Of a stretch of 30,391 nucleotides of DNA, positions 15,588 to 23,592 are shown one piece after another. A model generated the notes under the pieces. It did not search any database. It worked only from the letters and a program-made list of their open reading frames with translations, and was not told the origin of the DNA. The DNA comes from an uncultured Akkermansia sp. (GTDB lineage: Bacteria > Verrucomicrobiota > Verrucomicrobiia > Verrucomicrobiales > Akkermansiaceae). The stretch covers positions 1 to 30,391 of the forward strand of contig CANPXA010000003.1 in assembly GCA_947585525.1 (NCBI GenBank), in the 5' to 3' direction. The translations under genes and the position numbers were made by a program. Position 1 is the first letter of the stretch; each line of letters opens with the position of its first letter.

Positions 15588-17192
15588 ATGCTCACCATCA
15601 AACACCTCACCAAGGCTCATGCCGGACGGACCCTCTTCAGCGACGCAGAACTGGTCGTGAACTGGGGGGAACGAATTGCCCTGGTGGGACCGAACGGAGC
15701 CGGCAAGTCCACCCTTTTTCGCATGATACTTGGGGAGGATGCCCCGGACGAGGGAGAAATCCAGCGAGATGAATATGCCACCATCGGCTACTTGCCGCAG
15801 GAGGCGGGCGACCCCACCGATCGTACGGTGCTGGAGATAGCCATGAGCATCAACCCGGAAATGGGCAGTGCTATCCGCACCATGACCGAATGTGAGGCAA
15901 AGGGAGACCACGCCAGTGAAGCCTACGCCCACGCTATCGACACCTTCAGCGCCCATGACGGATACCGACTCGAACCCAAAGCAAAACGCATTCTTAAGGG
16001 ATTGGCTTTCAAGGATAGAGACTTTTCCAGACCGGCGCGGGAAATGAGCGGAGGCTGGGTGATGAGGGCGCATTTAGCACAACTGCTGGTAGCAGAACCG
16101 GACCTGTTGATGCTGGACGAGCCGACGAACCACTTGGATCTGATGAGCCTGCTGTGGCTGAGGCGTTATTTGAAGAACTACCCCGGAGCCATCCTCATGA
16201 TCTCTCACGATCGTGACTTCATGGACGAACTTGTCGAAACGGTCTATGATATTGAAAACGCGAAGCTTGTACGATACACGGGAAACTATTCGACCTTTAT
16301 CGAACTCAAGGAACAGAGGTATGAATTGCTGTTGGCAGCGTGGAGAAACCAGCAGCGTGAAATTGCCCATATTGAATCATTTGTGGATCGTTTCCGCTCT
16401 GTAGCATCCAAGGCTGCCCAAGTGCAGAGTCGCATCAAGCAACTCGAAAAAATCCAACGAATTGAAAAACCGCGTCCCGCTCGCAAGGTCTTCAAGTTCA
16501 TTTTTCCACAACCGCAGCGCAGTACCCAGCGAGTCATTGAATTGGAGCACGTATCGCAATCTTATGGTGTTCGCCGAATATACAGCGACCTCAATCTCCT
16601 TGTGGAGCGCGGACAGCGTATCGTGCTCGTAGGACCAAACGGAGCGGGAAAATCTACCCTCCTCAAGATACTGGCAGGGATCATCCCCATTGACGGAGGA
16701 AAGCGAACGGTGGGAACCACAACCCGGATCGGCTACTTTTCTCAAATGCGCTCGGAAAACCTGACCCCGAACTACACGGTGCTTGAGGAGATCATGAAAG
16801 CGGATCCGGAACTGCGAGAGGAAGAAGCGCGCGGAGTGCTCGGCTCTTTTCTCTTCCGCAGGTTGGATGTGGAGAAGCGTGTGGAGGTTCTCTCCGGCGG
16901 AGAAAAATCACGTCTGAGCCTCGTCAAGTTCCTGGTGAACCCACCAAACCTCCTGCTCATGGATGAGCCCACCACTCACCTGGATCTCATGAGCGTAGAA
17001 GCCCTTTCTCAAGCGCTCAAGCGCTATGAAGGAACCCTCGTCTTCATCTCCCACGATGTCCATTTCATCCGCTCCCTCGCGGAGAAAACCCTGCATATCA
17101 ACCAGGGCGTGCTCACTCCGTACTCCGGAGGCTACGACTACTATCTCGAAAAGTCCGGCATCATGGATGCCGACCTTGCGATGGATCAATAG
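15588..17192 (+). CDS. ABC-F family ATPase (ribosome-associated type)
   Basis: The 534-residue soluble protein has two ABC ATPase domains and no membrane segments, the ABC-F layout of translation factors and antibiotic-resistance proteins that bind the ribosomal E site. Domain 1 has GPNGAGKST, signature MSGGWVMRAHLAQLL and LLMLDEPTNHLDL. The arginine/glutamine-rich linker carries about 80 residues (around 240-320). Domain 2 has a second GPNGAGKST, LSGGEKSRLSLVKFL and LLLMDEPTTHLDL. There is no C-terminal coiled-coil extension, so it is shorter than Uup or YheS and nearer YbiT in size. It could be a general translation ATPase or a resistance determinant; sequence alone does not decide. A weak AAAGG precedes the ATG and a good promoter lies just upstream. 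Confidence 0.93.
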   Translation: MLTIKHLTKAHAGRTLFSDAELVVNWGERIALVGPNGAGKSTLFRMILGEDAPDEGEIQRDEYATIGYLPQEAGDPTDRTVLEIAMSINPEMGSAIRTMTECEAKGDHASEAYAHAIDTFSAHDGYRLEPKAKRILKGLAFKDRDFSRPAREMSGGWVMRAHLAQLLVAEPDLLMLDEPTNHLDLMSLLWLRRYLKNYPGAILMISHDRDFMDELVETVYDIENAKLVRYTGNYSTFIELKEQRYELLLAAWRNQQREIAHIESFVDRFRSVASKAAQVQSRIKQLEKIQRIEKPRPARKVFKFIFPQPQRSTQRVIELEHVSQSYGVRRIYSDLNLLVERGQRIVLVGPNGAGKSTLLKILAGIIPIDGGKRTVGTTTRIGYFSQMRSENLTPNYTVLEEIMKADPELREEEARGVLGSFLFRRLDVEKRVEVLSGGEKSRLSLVKFLVNPPNLLLMDEPTTHLDLMSVEALSQALKRYEGTLVFISHDVHFIRSLAEKTLHINQGVLTPYSGGYDYYLEKSGIMDADLAMDQ

Positions 17193-17196
17193 GACG

Positions 17197-17226
17197 GGGC
17201 AACCGCATTAGAAAATGCGGTTGCCC
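17197..17226. repeat. GGGCAACCGCATT palindrome, variant copy
   Basis: 13-bp arms GGGCAACCGCATT (17197-17209) and its exact reverse complement (17214-17226), loop AGAA. Compared with the other copies, one A-to-C change in the left arm is matched by T-to-G in the right arm, so the stem is preserved. It lies 5 bp after the ABC-F stop. Confidence 0.88.
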
Positions 17227-17365
17227 ATTTACGATTTACGATTTGGATGCTAGCGCGCTACGCGCGGGAATTCTTTACATCGTCCATAGTACATCGTGCA
17301 TAACCAATGAGTTATGCTACATCACTCACCGATGACCGCCTGTTGGAAGCGCGTTTTTCTTGGGA
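17197..17365 (+). repeat. Repeat unit D upstream of mutS (same family as 10438-10622)
   Basis: The unit consists of the 17197 hairpin, the tract CATTTACGATTTACGATTT, a GC-rich hairpin GCGCG-CTA-CGCGC (17253-17265), and an 88-bp segment (17278-17365) matching the reverse complement of 10438-10524 with one mismatch seen. The shared part includes the palindrome CATAAC-N6-GTTATG (17299-17316) and ends TTTTTCTTGGGA. It points towards mutS, as its counterpart points towards dnaE. Confidence 0.88.
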
Positions 17366-17463
17366 CGGATGTGCGGTCCCCCCGGTCTTCCCTTTTTCCG
17401 GATCAAGTGGTTGTGAGGCGCATGGCAGAGGCTTTGGATGAGTGGGGAAATTCGTGAAAAAAC

Positions 17464-17492
17464 TTGAAAAAAACGAGGGCAGAGGATATACT
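17464..17492 (+). promoter_or_regulatory. mutS promoter
   Basis: TTGAAA (17464-17469), 17 bp, TATACT (17487-17492), close to consensus. The transcript would start near 17499, about 10 nt before the ATG at 17509. The in-frame TTG at 17464 is the -35 box itself, which argues against its use as a start codon. Confidence 0.55.
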
Positions 17493-17508
17493 GCAAGACG
17501 TACTGTTT

Positions 17509-20040
17509 ATGGGGGAGAGCGGATCGATAAGCCCGATGATGGATCAGTATCTGCGAATGAAGCAGACACTGCCGAGTGACGTCTGGTTATTTTTCCGGCT
17601 GGGGGATTTTTACGAGATGTTTTTTGAGGACGCGCTGGAATGCTCACAAGCGCTTGGTTTGACATTGACAAAGCGGCAGAGTATTCCGATGTGCGGCGTG
17701 CCGTATCATGCGGCGGAGGGATACATCAGCCAGATCGTCAAGATGGGAAAGAGGGTGGCGATTGCGGAGCAGATGACGACACCTGTGCCGGGGAAGTTGG
17801 TGGAACGGGAAATTACTCAGATCATCTCGGCCGGAACGCCTGCGGACATGACTCAGATCGCTGCCGGGGAGCACAACTACATTGTTGCCTGTTACCACGA
17901 CAAGAAGGCATGGGGGTTGGCGTGCGCGGACCACAGCACGGGGGAGTTCAGTGTGGCAGATTACGAGAGCAAGGAGGCCTTGATGGAGGAGATTGAGCGA
18001 TTAAGACCTCGCGAGTTGCTCGTGAGTGAGGAACAGATGGAAGACTTTGAAACCCTGCCTGTGACACTCAAGTACGATGGTTATGCGTTTCTGCCTAACC
18101 TGGCCAAGGGGTCGCTGGAAAGTCATTTCCATGTGCATTCTCTCGAGGGATTCGGTTGTGCTCATTTGAGTGCGGCGCTCGGGGCTGCCGCAGCTATCCT
18201 GCATTACCTCAAACACCAGTTGCGACGCAGCACGGACCACCTGCAGAGACTCACCCTACGACCGACCGCGCGAGTGGTGCTCATCGATACGGCCAGCCGC
18301 CGCAATCTTGACTTGGTGGAGGCGAGAGGAGGTGTGAAAAACACCCTTCTCGGTGTGCTGAACAACACAGGAACTCCGATGGGCGCTCGGTTGTTACGCG
18401 AGTGGTTGCTGCATCCTATCTGCGATCTTGAGGAACTCACCCGGCGTCAGGACATCATCTCCGCGTTTTTGGAAGAGCCTTTTTTGATGAGCAAGCTGCG
18501 CGATTCTCTCAAGGGTGTTCGGGATCTTGAGCGTCTCTCCTCGCGCCTTTCTCAAGGGGCAGGCAATGCACGCGATTTGTTGGGGCTTACCATTTCGCTG
18601 TCGCGACTTCCGGATGTGACGCAGGATTTGGAGGCGCTTGCAGCGAAGCAGCAGCATCTGGCTTCACTTCGCGACGATGTCGGAGACTTCTCCAAACTGA
18701 CGGAGCTGCTCTCTCGCGCCTTGGTGGATGAGCCTCCCGTCACCATCAAGGAGGGTGGAATGATACGTGACGGATATGATGAGAGGTTGGACGAGTTGCG
18801 TAGCGCTTCGCGAGAGGGGAAGGTATGGCTCGCGGAGATGGAGGCGAGGGAGAGGAAGGCCACGGGAATTGACTCACTCAAGATCCGTTACAACAACGTT
18901 TTCGGCTACTACATCGAGGTGACAAAAGCGCATTATGCCAAGGTGCCGGAGCACTACAAGCGTAAGCAGACTTTGGCCAACGCCGAACGCTTTGTTACCG
19001 AGGAACTCAAAAAGATGGAGAGCACCATCTTGGGCGCGGATGAGCGTTCGCGGCAGCTGGAGTATGAGATATTCGGTCGTCTGCGCGCGGAGGTGGGGAA
19101 CTACTTGGGCGATATTCAGCGGAGTGCGCGTGCTTTAGCGGAATTGGATGTGCTGTTGAGTTTGGCGGAGACGGCAAGACTCCACAACTACTGCCGTCCT
19201 GTCTTGGACATGAGCCGTACCTTGCACCTCAAAGACGCGCGGCATCCGGTTATCGAACAGGTGCAACAGGATACCTCCTTTGTGCCGAACGATACCGAAA
19301 TGGATGAGGAGCAGAATCGCGTCATTATCCTGACCGGTCCCAACATGGCAGGTAAATCCACCTACATTCGGCAGGTGGCGCTCATCGTTCTGATGGCTCA
19401 GATGGGCTCCTACGTGCCGGCAGCGGAGGCACACATCGGGCTGGTGGATCGGATCTTTTGCCGGGTTGGAGCGAGTGATGACATAGCGGGTGGGCAGTCA
19501 ACCTTCATGGTGGAGATGAGCGAGACAGCCATGATTCTCAACAATGCCGGTGAACGGTCTCTCGTTGTCCTCGATGAAATCGGCCGCGGAACAGCGACAT
19601 ACGATGGTCTTTCCATTGCATGGGCTGTGGCGGAACACTTGCATGACGTCATCGGGGCGCGTACCCTGTTCGCTACGCATTACCATGAGATGGTGGATTT
19701 GCAGGAGACTCACCTCGGCGTGTCCAATTGGCATGTGGAAGTACGCGAATGGAAGGAGGAGATCATCTTTTTGCGCAAGGTACTGCCGGGACCGGCGGAC
19801 AAATCATACGGCATTCAAGTGGCGCGTTTGGCGGGATTGCCTGCTCCCATCATTGAACGAGCCAAACGTATTCTGACGCACCTGGAAATGAGTGCGTCCA
19901 TGCGAGAGCCCTCCCCACCCTCGCCATCAAAAAGACGCCGTAAGTCAGATGCTCCGCAGGAAAGGGATCTGCCGCATGCGAAACCCATGGCAGACATAAC
20001 CCAGTTGGATCTTTTCGACAAGTTGGATCCTGGGATTTAA
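17509..20040 (+). CDS. mutS: DNA mismatch repair protein MutS
   Basis: The 843-residue ATPase recognises mismatches and starts mismatch repair. The N-terminal domain shows the mismatch-contact region WLFFRLGDFYEMFFEDA, with the Phe-x-Glu-type contact implied by GDFYEMFFE, then LTKRQ and CGVPYHAAEGYI. The lever/clamp region is in the middle. The ATPase has Walker A GPNMAGKSTYIRQVA, DDIAGGQSTFMVEM and DEIGRGTATYDGLS, then ATHYHEM. The C-terminus ends with ITQLDLFDKL, in which QLDLF is an ideal beta-clamp binding motif. I chose ATG 17509 (MGESGSISPMMDQYL), which matches family start spacing, over in-frame TTG 17464, which lies inside the promoter. No mutL is nearby. Confidence 0.97.
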   Translation: MGESGSISPMMDQYLRMKQTLPSDVWLFFRLGDFYEMFFEDALECSQALGLTLTKRQSIPMCGVPYHAAEGYISQIVKMGKRVAIAEQMTTPVPGKLVEREITQIISAGTPADMTQIAAGEHNYIVACYHDKKAWGLACADHSTGEFSVADYESKEALMEEIERLRPRELLVSEEQMEDFETLPVTLKYDGYAFLPNLAKGSLESHFHVHSLEGFGCAHLSAALGAAAAILHYLKHQLRRSTDHLQRLTLRPTARVVLIDTASRRNLDLVEARGGVKNTLLGVLNNTGTPMGARLLREWLLHPICDLEELTRRQDIISAFLEEPFLMSKLRDSLKGVRDLERLSSRLSQGAGNARDLLGLTISLSRLPDVTQDLEALAAKQQHLASLRDDVGDFSKLTELLSRALVDEPPVTIKEGGMIRDGYDERLDELRSASREGKVWLAEMEARERKATGIDSLKIRYNNVFGYYIEVTKAHYAKVPEHYKRKQTLANAERFVTEELKKMESTILGADERSRQLEYEIFGRLRAEVGNYLGDIQRSARALAELDVLLSLAETARLHNYCRPVLDMSRTLHLKDARHPVIEQVQQDTSFVPNDTEMDEEQNRVIILTGPNMAGKSTYIRQVALIVLMAQMGSYVPAAEAHIGLVDRIFCRVGASDDIAGGQSTFMVEMSETAMILNNAGERSLVVLDEIGRGTATYDGLSIAWAVAEHLHDVIGARTLFATHYHEMVDLQETHLGVSNWHVEVREWKEEIIFLRKVLPGPADKSYGIQVARLAGLPAPIIERAKRILTHLEMSASMREPSPPSPSKRRRKSDAPQERDLPHAKPMADITQLDLFDKLDPGI

Positions 20041-20802
20041 TGCCGGACGGGAGCATGGAGGAAGAGAAAAGCGACAAAGGAAAACGGTCCAGTCGGGTGG
20101 TAGCATTCGTTATCGGGCATTGAAAAATGTGACAACAAGCGGTCTCATGACGACAGTTTTGAAAATCGGACATGGCATCGTCAAGGGAGTCCGCCCCATA
20201 TGATCGCGTGCAGCGTACAAATTCCTTCAATCTTATGTCGTAATAGTAAATGCATATTCTTATGCATTTGACTGGGCATCAGCGCTATCGTCCTCTCGCT
20301 GATGACGCAGGCAACTTCATTGTTGGCGAACTCACAGGCAAAAAAACTTTGAACGTTTCTCTTTTGTAATAATTTGCAAGATTTTGCTCCGAGATGTTTT
20401 AGCCCGCTCCAGCTTTCTGTGATTCTCATTTCAACGCTTCTTTCCCGGGTGTGGCGTGGCATCTTTTCTTTCCGTCGTCCTTTGTGTGGGAGCTTGTTTG
20501 CGTGTTATTTTACCACTTTCGTGTGTTGTGAGTTTGCTGCCTAGTTGGCTCTAACAAGAGTTGCACTGCATCGTATGTGTTGTCATTTAATACGTAGATA
20601 ATCAACGATGGTGTTTTAACACAATTAGCACTCCTTCGATGTAAAAGAGAGGTCGACATATCGACGGAAACCATTGAGTAATTTGGGATAATAAGAATTA
20701 TGAATTGTCTTGACTAACGTATTTCAAATACGCTATACTGACTTTGAGGAGCAAGGGAGGGCAGGGTAGGAGTGGTCTGTTTCTTTTTTAAAGTAAAAAA
20801 CA
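20041..20802. other. Long gene-free AT-rich intergenic region between mutS and the GT8 gene
   Basis: Within 762 bp I see no convincing coding sequence. Hairpin-capable sites are present: AAATGCATA-TTCT-TATGCATTT (20248-20269), CATCAGCG...CGCTGATG (20277-20304), GTGTT-TT-AACAC (about 20611-20622) and GTCGA-CATA-TCGAC (about 20653-20666). The last third is clearly AT-rich and ends in the GT8 promoter. A small ncRNA or a decayed gene is possible but not supported by a recognised family. Confidence 0.6.
20710..20739 (+). promoter_or_regulatory. GT8 gene promoter with an internal palindrome
   Basis: TTGACT (20710-20715), 18 bp, TATACT (20734-20739). The spacer contains the perfect palindrome CGTATTT-C-AAATACG (20718-20732), a position where a bound repressor would block polymerase. 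The leader is about 57 nt and purine-rich (GGAGCAAGGGAGGGCAGGG). Confidence 0.6.
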
Positions 20803-21783
20803 ATGAAAAAAGCTTATACTGTATGCTTTGCAAGTGATACAAGAGGAGTACTGCCATTGTCGGTAGCTATTTGGTCTCTCGTCAGCTGTGCGCATGAAGA
20901 AACAACGTATGATATTCAACTGCTGGGGGACAATATTCCTGCGAGAGAGGTCGAGAACATAAGAAACCTTGTCAAGAGGGCGGGGGAACGCCATGAGGTC
21001 TCTTACGTGGAAATTAAAGACATGCTGCCGGAAGGACTGGCGGTGAAGGAACGTTTGCCACGAGTTACATGGGCTCGCGTTTTTGTTGCACGCATGTTGC
21101 CGGATGTTGACAGGGCTCTTTACCTCGATATCGACGTACAAGTGTGTCGGGATCTCACAGAGCTGATGGAAATGGATTTGGGAGATTGTGTTCTGGCGGG
21201 TGTTTTGGAGAAGGTTCCTGTGCCCGGGAAGGAATTTTTCCCGGAATTGGGGATACCGCACTCTTCGCCGGGTTATTTCAATGCAGGGGTTTTGCTCATG
21301 GATTTAGCGGCCATGAGGCGAGAGAATCTTGTTGAAAAGGTGCTTCACTTTATCGAAAAACACAATGAAAAACCGCTTTACGCTCTGGATCAGGATGCAC
21401 TCAATGGGGCTCTTCATGACCGCTTCCTTCCAATCCATCCTCGTTGGAACTGGAGTGATAGCAATTCTCGTCGTATTTTGTCCATGAAACCTGGAGTGGA
21501 AAAAATCAAAGGTTATACCCTTCGCCAATTTGCAGAAGCAGCTTCCCATCCCGCCATCCTCCACTTCTGGGCACAACACAAACCGTGGCGTTACAATTAC
21601 AGAATGGAGGGAAAGCGTTATGAAAAATGCATGAGAGACGCCGGGTTGCTGCAGGAGCGTTTTTTGCCCGGCTTTTGCTTAAAAGTATTGTTTAAAAAAA
21701 TGACTCATGCTCCGCTCTACGCGATCACTCGTATGCGCTTGCGGCGTCTCTGTTCCCGGTACGGTATAGAAGATGAGGATTGA
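20803..21783 (+). CDS. Glycosyltransferase family 8 (LPS glycosyltransferase-like)
   Basis: The 326-residue protein resembles the GT8 galactosyl/glucosyltransferases that extend lipopolysaccharide cores (RfaI/RfaJ, LgtC). It has the N-terminal nucleotide-sugar segment YTVCFASDTRGVLPLSVAI, the metal-binding DxD in ALYLDIDVQV, the PGYFNAGVLLMDL stretch with the acceptor-side Asn/Gly, DQDALNGAL, and the C-terminal HFWAQHKPW motif, equivalent to the family's H-F-x(n)-KPW. The end is basic and may contact the membrane. No Shine-Dalgarno lies directly before the ATG; a purine-rich stretch is 40 nt upstream. The donor sugar cannot be told. It stands alone with its own promoter, followed by ruvA after 111 bp. 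Confidence 0.88.
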   Translation: MKKAYTVCFASDTRGVLPLSVAIWSLVSCAHEETTYDIQLLGDNIPAREVENIRNLVKRAGERHEVSYVEIKDMLPEGLAVKERLPRVTWARVFVARMLPDVDRALYLDIDVQVCRDLTELMEMDLGDCVLAGVLEKVPVPGKEFFPELGIPHSSPGYFNAGVLLMDLAAMRRENLVEKVLHFIEKHNEKPLYALDQDALNGALHDRFLPIHPRWNWSDSNSRRILSMKPGVEKIKGYTLRQFAEAASHPAILHFWAQHKPWRYNYRMEGKRYEKCMRDAGLLQERFLPGFCLKVLFKKMTHAPLYAITRMRLRRLCSRYGIEDED

Positions 21784-21848
21784 TTTTGGCTTCCGCCATG
21801 CCGTCTTGCTGGCTTTGCATCCCTCATCCATGTTTTGCGGTTGCTTCG

Positions 21849-21877
21849 TTGACAACTTCTTGCCATTTGGCATAGAA
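21849..21877 (+). promoter_or_regulatory. Candidate ruvA promoter
   Basis: A consensus -35 TTGACA (21849-21854) is followed after 17 bp by ATAGAA (21872-21877), a poor -10. The leader would be about 11 nt and include GGAG close to the ATG. Confidence 0.3.
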
Positions 21878-21894
21878 AGAGGTAATATGGAGTC

Positions 21895-22491
21895 ATGATA
21901 GTTTTTGTACGAGGAACAGTTGCGGAGGCTCTGCCTAACAGCATTACCGTTGATGTAGGTGGAATCGGATATGAGGTGTGTGTGCCTCTCTCCACCTATG
22001 ATGCGCTCAATCCCTTGCCGGGACAGCAAATCATGCTCAGAACGCATCTTCACATCCGTGAAAATGCCCAGGTGCTCTATGGGTTTGCTACGGACGAAGA
22101 GCGTGATATTTTTCGGTTGCTTGTGGATCGGGTGAGTGGGATAGGCCCTGCTACGGCCATTGCCATACTGAGCGGTATGCGAGTAAGTGAGTTTAAGAAT
22201 GCCGTGGTGGAGGGGGATGCTCAGGCTATCTCCCATGCAAAAGGGGTCGGCAAAAAAACAGCGGAACGTATAGTTTTGGAACTCAAGGACAAGGTCGGAC
22301 TCGCTTCCACTTGGGAGGCTCAACAGCAAGGGGCTACTACCCGGGCGGCGGCAGATGCCGAGCTGGCCCTCGTCGCCCTAGGCTTCAAGCAAACGGAGGC
22401 ACGTAAGGCTCTTGCACCGCTTGTGGAGCAAAATCCGGATGCAGAGACGGATGAATTGATTCGCCACGCTCTGCGCCAAATGAATCCCTGA
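21895..22491 (+). CDS. ruvA: Holliday junction branch migration protein RuvA
   Basis: The 198-residue protein binds four-way junctions and loads the RuvB motor. Domain I is an OB fold beginning MIVFVRGTVAEALPNSITVDVGGIGYEV. Domain II has two helix-hairpin-helix motifs (VSGIGPATAIAIL and AKGVGKKTAERIVLELKDK). Domain III, which contacts RuvB, is the C-terminal ALVALGFKQTEARKAL part after a flexible linker (about 143-155). The length is typical (about 200). ruvB and ruvC are not adjacent. The gene converges with the thioesterase gene. Confidence 0.97.
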   Translation: MIVFVRGTVAEALPNSITVDVGGIGYEVCVPLSTYDALNPLPGQQIMLRTHLHIRENAQVLYGFATDEERDIFRLLVDRVSGIGPATAIAILSGMRVSEFKNAVVEGDAQAISHAKGVGKKTAERIVLELKDKVGLASTWEAQQQGATTRAAADAELALVALGFKQTEARKALAPLVEQNPDAETDELIRHALRQMNP

Positions 22492-22543
22492 TTTCTCGGT
22501 ATGCAACTTGCGGGCAGGTTTTGTCTGCAAGTCATTGTAAGTT

Positions 22544-23257
22544 TTAGTCCCACTCAAGCAAGATTTCTGCTCGTTTTTTCTCGCCTCCGGTTACTACGTG
22601 GCGGCTGAGTTTACCGGCGACTTGGTGAGAAATGCTCAGCGCTTCACTGATCATGCTCTCATGCTTGTAGGAGACATGAATACGCTGTGGAGCAGTTCCG
22701 GGCGCCTGCGGGAACGAGTCAAGCGTCCACGTGAGGTAGGATGAGTTGTTGATATGACCGTTGAAGTCAATATCTCTGCGGGAGGAGATGAGATAGGCGG
22801 TGGAGGCGGTTGGGACATCTGTCGGAAAGTCTTTGAGCGGATTTTCAATCGTTCGTGGGCAATCCTCCGGCACATCGAGCTGTGCTCGTTTGAGCGGCAT
22901 GGGGCGACGCGAATTCACGTCAATCAGAACCCACATCAGATCCGCGCGACCGATGATTTTGTCGGAAGAATCTCTCATCTCCACGAAGCGACGAGCTTGC
23001 AGAGGGGAGGCTTTACCGGTGTTGGTGCGCAAGAGAACCTCTTCTTTCCAGCGCGGGCGGCGGACAAATTCGAAGTCGCCTTGAACCTCGACCCAGATCA
23101 TGTTGTGAGCGAGCACCCAGTCATACCCCATCTTGTTGCGTGAGGCGTGCAACTCCGCCATTTCCTGACAAAAAAGCAAGTAACACTCCGGCTTGAGCAA
23201 CAAATCCGCTCCACATTCGTAACTCGTGATCTGATGCGGCAATACCAAGTCATCCAT
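22544..23257 (-). CDS. Acyl-ACP thioesterase (FatA/FatB-like, double hot-dog)
   Basis: The 237-residue protein hydrolyses acyl-ACP to free fatty acid, ending fatty-acid synthesis. The two hot-dog repeats are visible: the N-terminal one with HNMIWVEVQGDFEF and WKEEVLLRTNTG, and the C-terminal one with SRRDIDFNGHINNSSYLTW, which holds the Asn and His catalytic residues of the family. RADLMWVLIDVNSRRP is the strand typical of FatA-like enzymes. Bacterial homologues are about 240-250 residues. The ATG follows 6 bp behind a candidate -10 box, so the mRNA may be leaderless. No fatty-acid genes are adjacent. Confidence 0.85.
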   Translation of the reverse strand: MDDLVLPHQITSYECGADLLLKPECYLLFCQEMAELHASRNKMGYDWVLAHNMIWVEVQGDFEFVRRPRWKEEVLLRTNTGKASPLQARRFVEMRDSSDKIIGRADLMWVLIDVNSRRPMPLKRAQLDVPEDCPRTIENPLKDFPTDVPTASTAYLISSRRDIDFNGHINNSSYLTWTLDSFPQAPGTAPQRIHVSYKHESMISEALSISHQVAGKLSRHVVTGGEKKRAEILLEWD

Positions 23258-23263
23258 GCGAGG

Positions 23264-23292
23264 ATGGTAACATTTTCGGACATAAAAAGCAA
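23264..23292 (-). promoter_or_regulatory. Candidate promoter of the thioesterase gene
   Basis: On the minus strand TTGCTT (23287-23292), 17 bp, TACCAT (23264-23269). Only 6 bp lie between the -10 box and the ATG. The match is moderate. Confidence 0.35.
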
Positions 23293-23311
23293 GCTCTGAG
23301 AAAACCCCAAG

Positions 23312-23336
23312 GCAAACGCATTGAAAATGCGTTTGC
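23312..23336. repeat. GCAAACGCATT palindrome, copy in element B
   Basis: 11-bp arms GCAAACGCATT (23312-23322) and AATGCGTTTGC (23326-23336) around the loop GAA. Confidence 0.85.
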
Positions 23337-23363
23337 TATTTACGATTTTCGATTTACGAATTA

Positions 23364-23581
23364 CGATTTATTGATAACGTACGCCTAGTGCCTAGCGGCA
23401 CTTAGGTACGATGTACGAATTACGATTTACGATATGGGGAGTTCGGCGGCTGCGCCGCGAATTTGGCAAACGAGAAGGATTCTTGAGATCCGTCATCATG
23501 ATTCTTGATACGTATGAACGGTGATATCAGTCAATAAGAGCATTCTCCCCGTTGATGAAATTTTCTCTAACGGTTTGCCCT
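23364..23581 (+). repeat. Dispersed direct repeat, copy 2 of 2
   Basis: This is the counterpart of 3226-3443, about 90% identical by eye. It includes the GC hairpin CGGCG-GCTG-CGCCG (23444-23457) and TTTGGCAAACGAGAAGGATT downstream of it. The divergence is concentrated in the last 80 bp. Confidence 0.9.
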
Positions 23582-23592
23582 AGAGAAAACTC

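Larger units (their letters stand above)
23310..23581 (+). mobile_element. Repeat element B, related to element A
   Basis: Element B begins with the hairpin GCAAACGCATT/AATGCGTTTGC (23312-23336), continues through a TACGATTTTCGATTTACGA tract, and then matches element A over 218 bp (23364-23581). It lacks about 165 bp present in A between the left hairpin and the core. Its right end, ACGGTTTGCCCT, is a decayed version of A's right terminal repeat, and I see no target duplication. It separates the thioesterase gene from the ankyrin gene and ends 12 bp before the latter's -35 box. Confidence 0.6.

Noticed and set aside
17197..17226. Intrinsic terminator after the ABC-F gene (likewise at 15474)
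   Set aside because: The hairpins are strong but no T-run follows, and the same sequence occurs upstream of genes as part of a dispersed repeat.
17464..17508. TTG at 17464 as the mutS start codon
   Set aside because: It forms the -35 hexamer of a good promoter and the extra 15 residues do not match MutS N-termini; ATG 17509 fits better.
20181..20462. Minus-strand open frame of 93 codons between mutS and the GT8 gene
   Set aside because: No ribosome site, no domain, composition unlike the genes of the window, and overlaps hairpin-rich DNA.
21784..21830. Similarity between GCCATGCCGTCTTGCTGGCTTTGC here and a stretch near 3155-3180 in element A
   Set aside because: Only a partial match over about 30 bp by eye; too weak to call another repeat copy.
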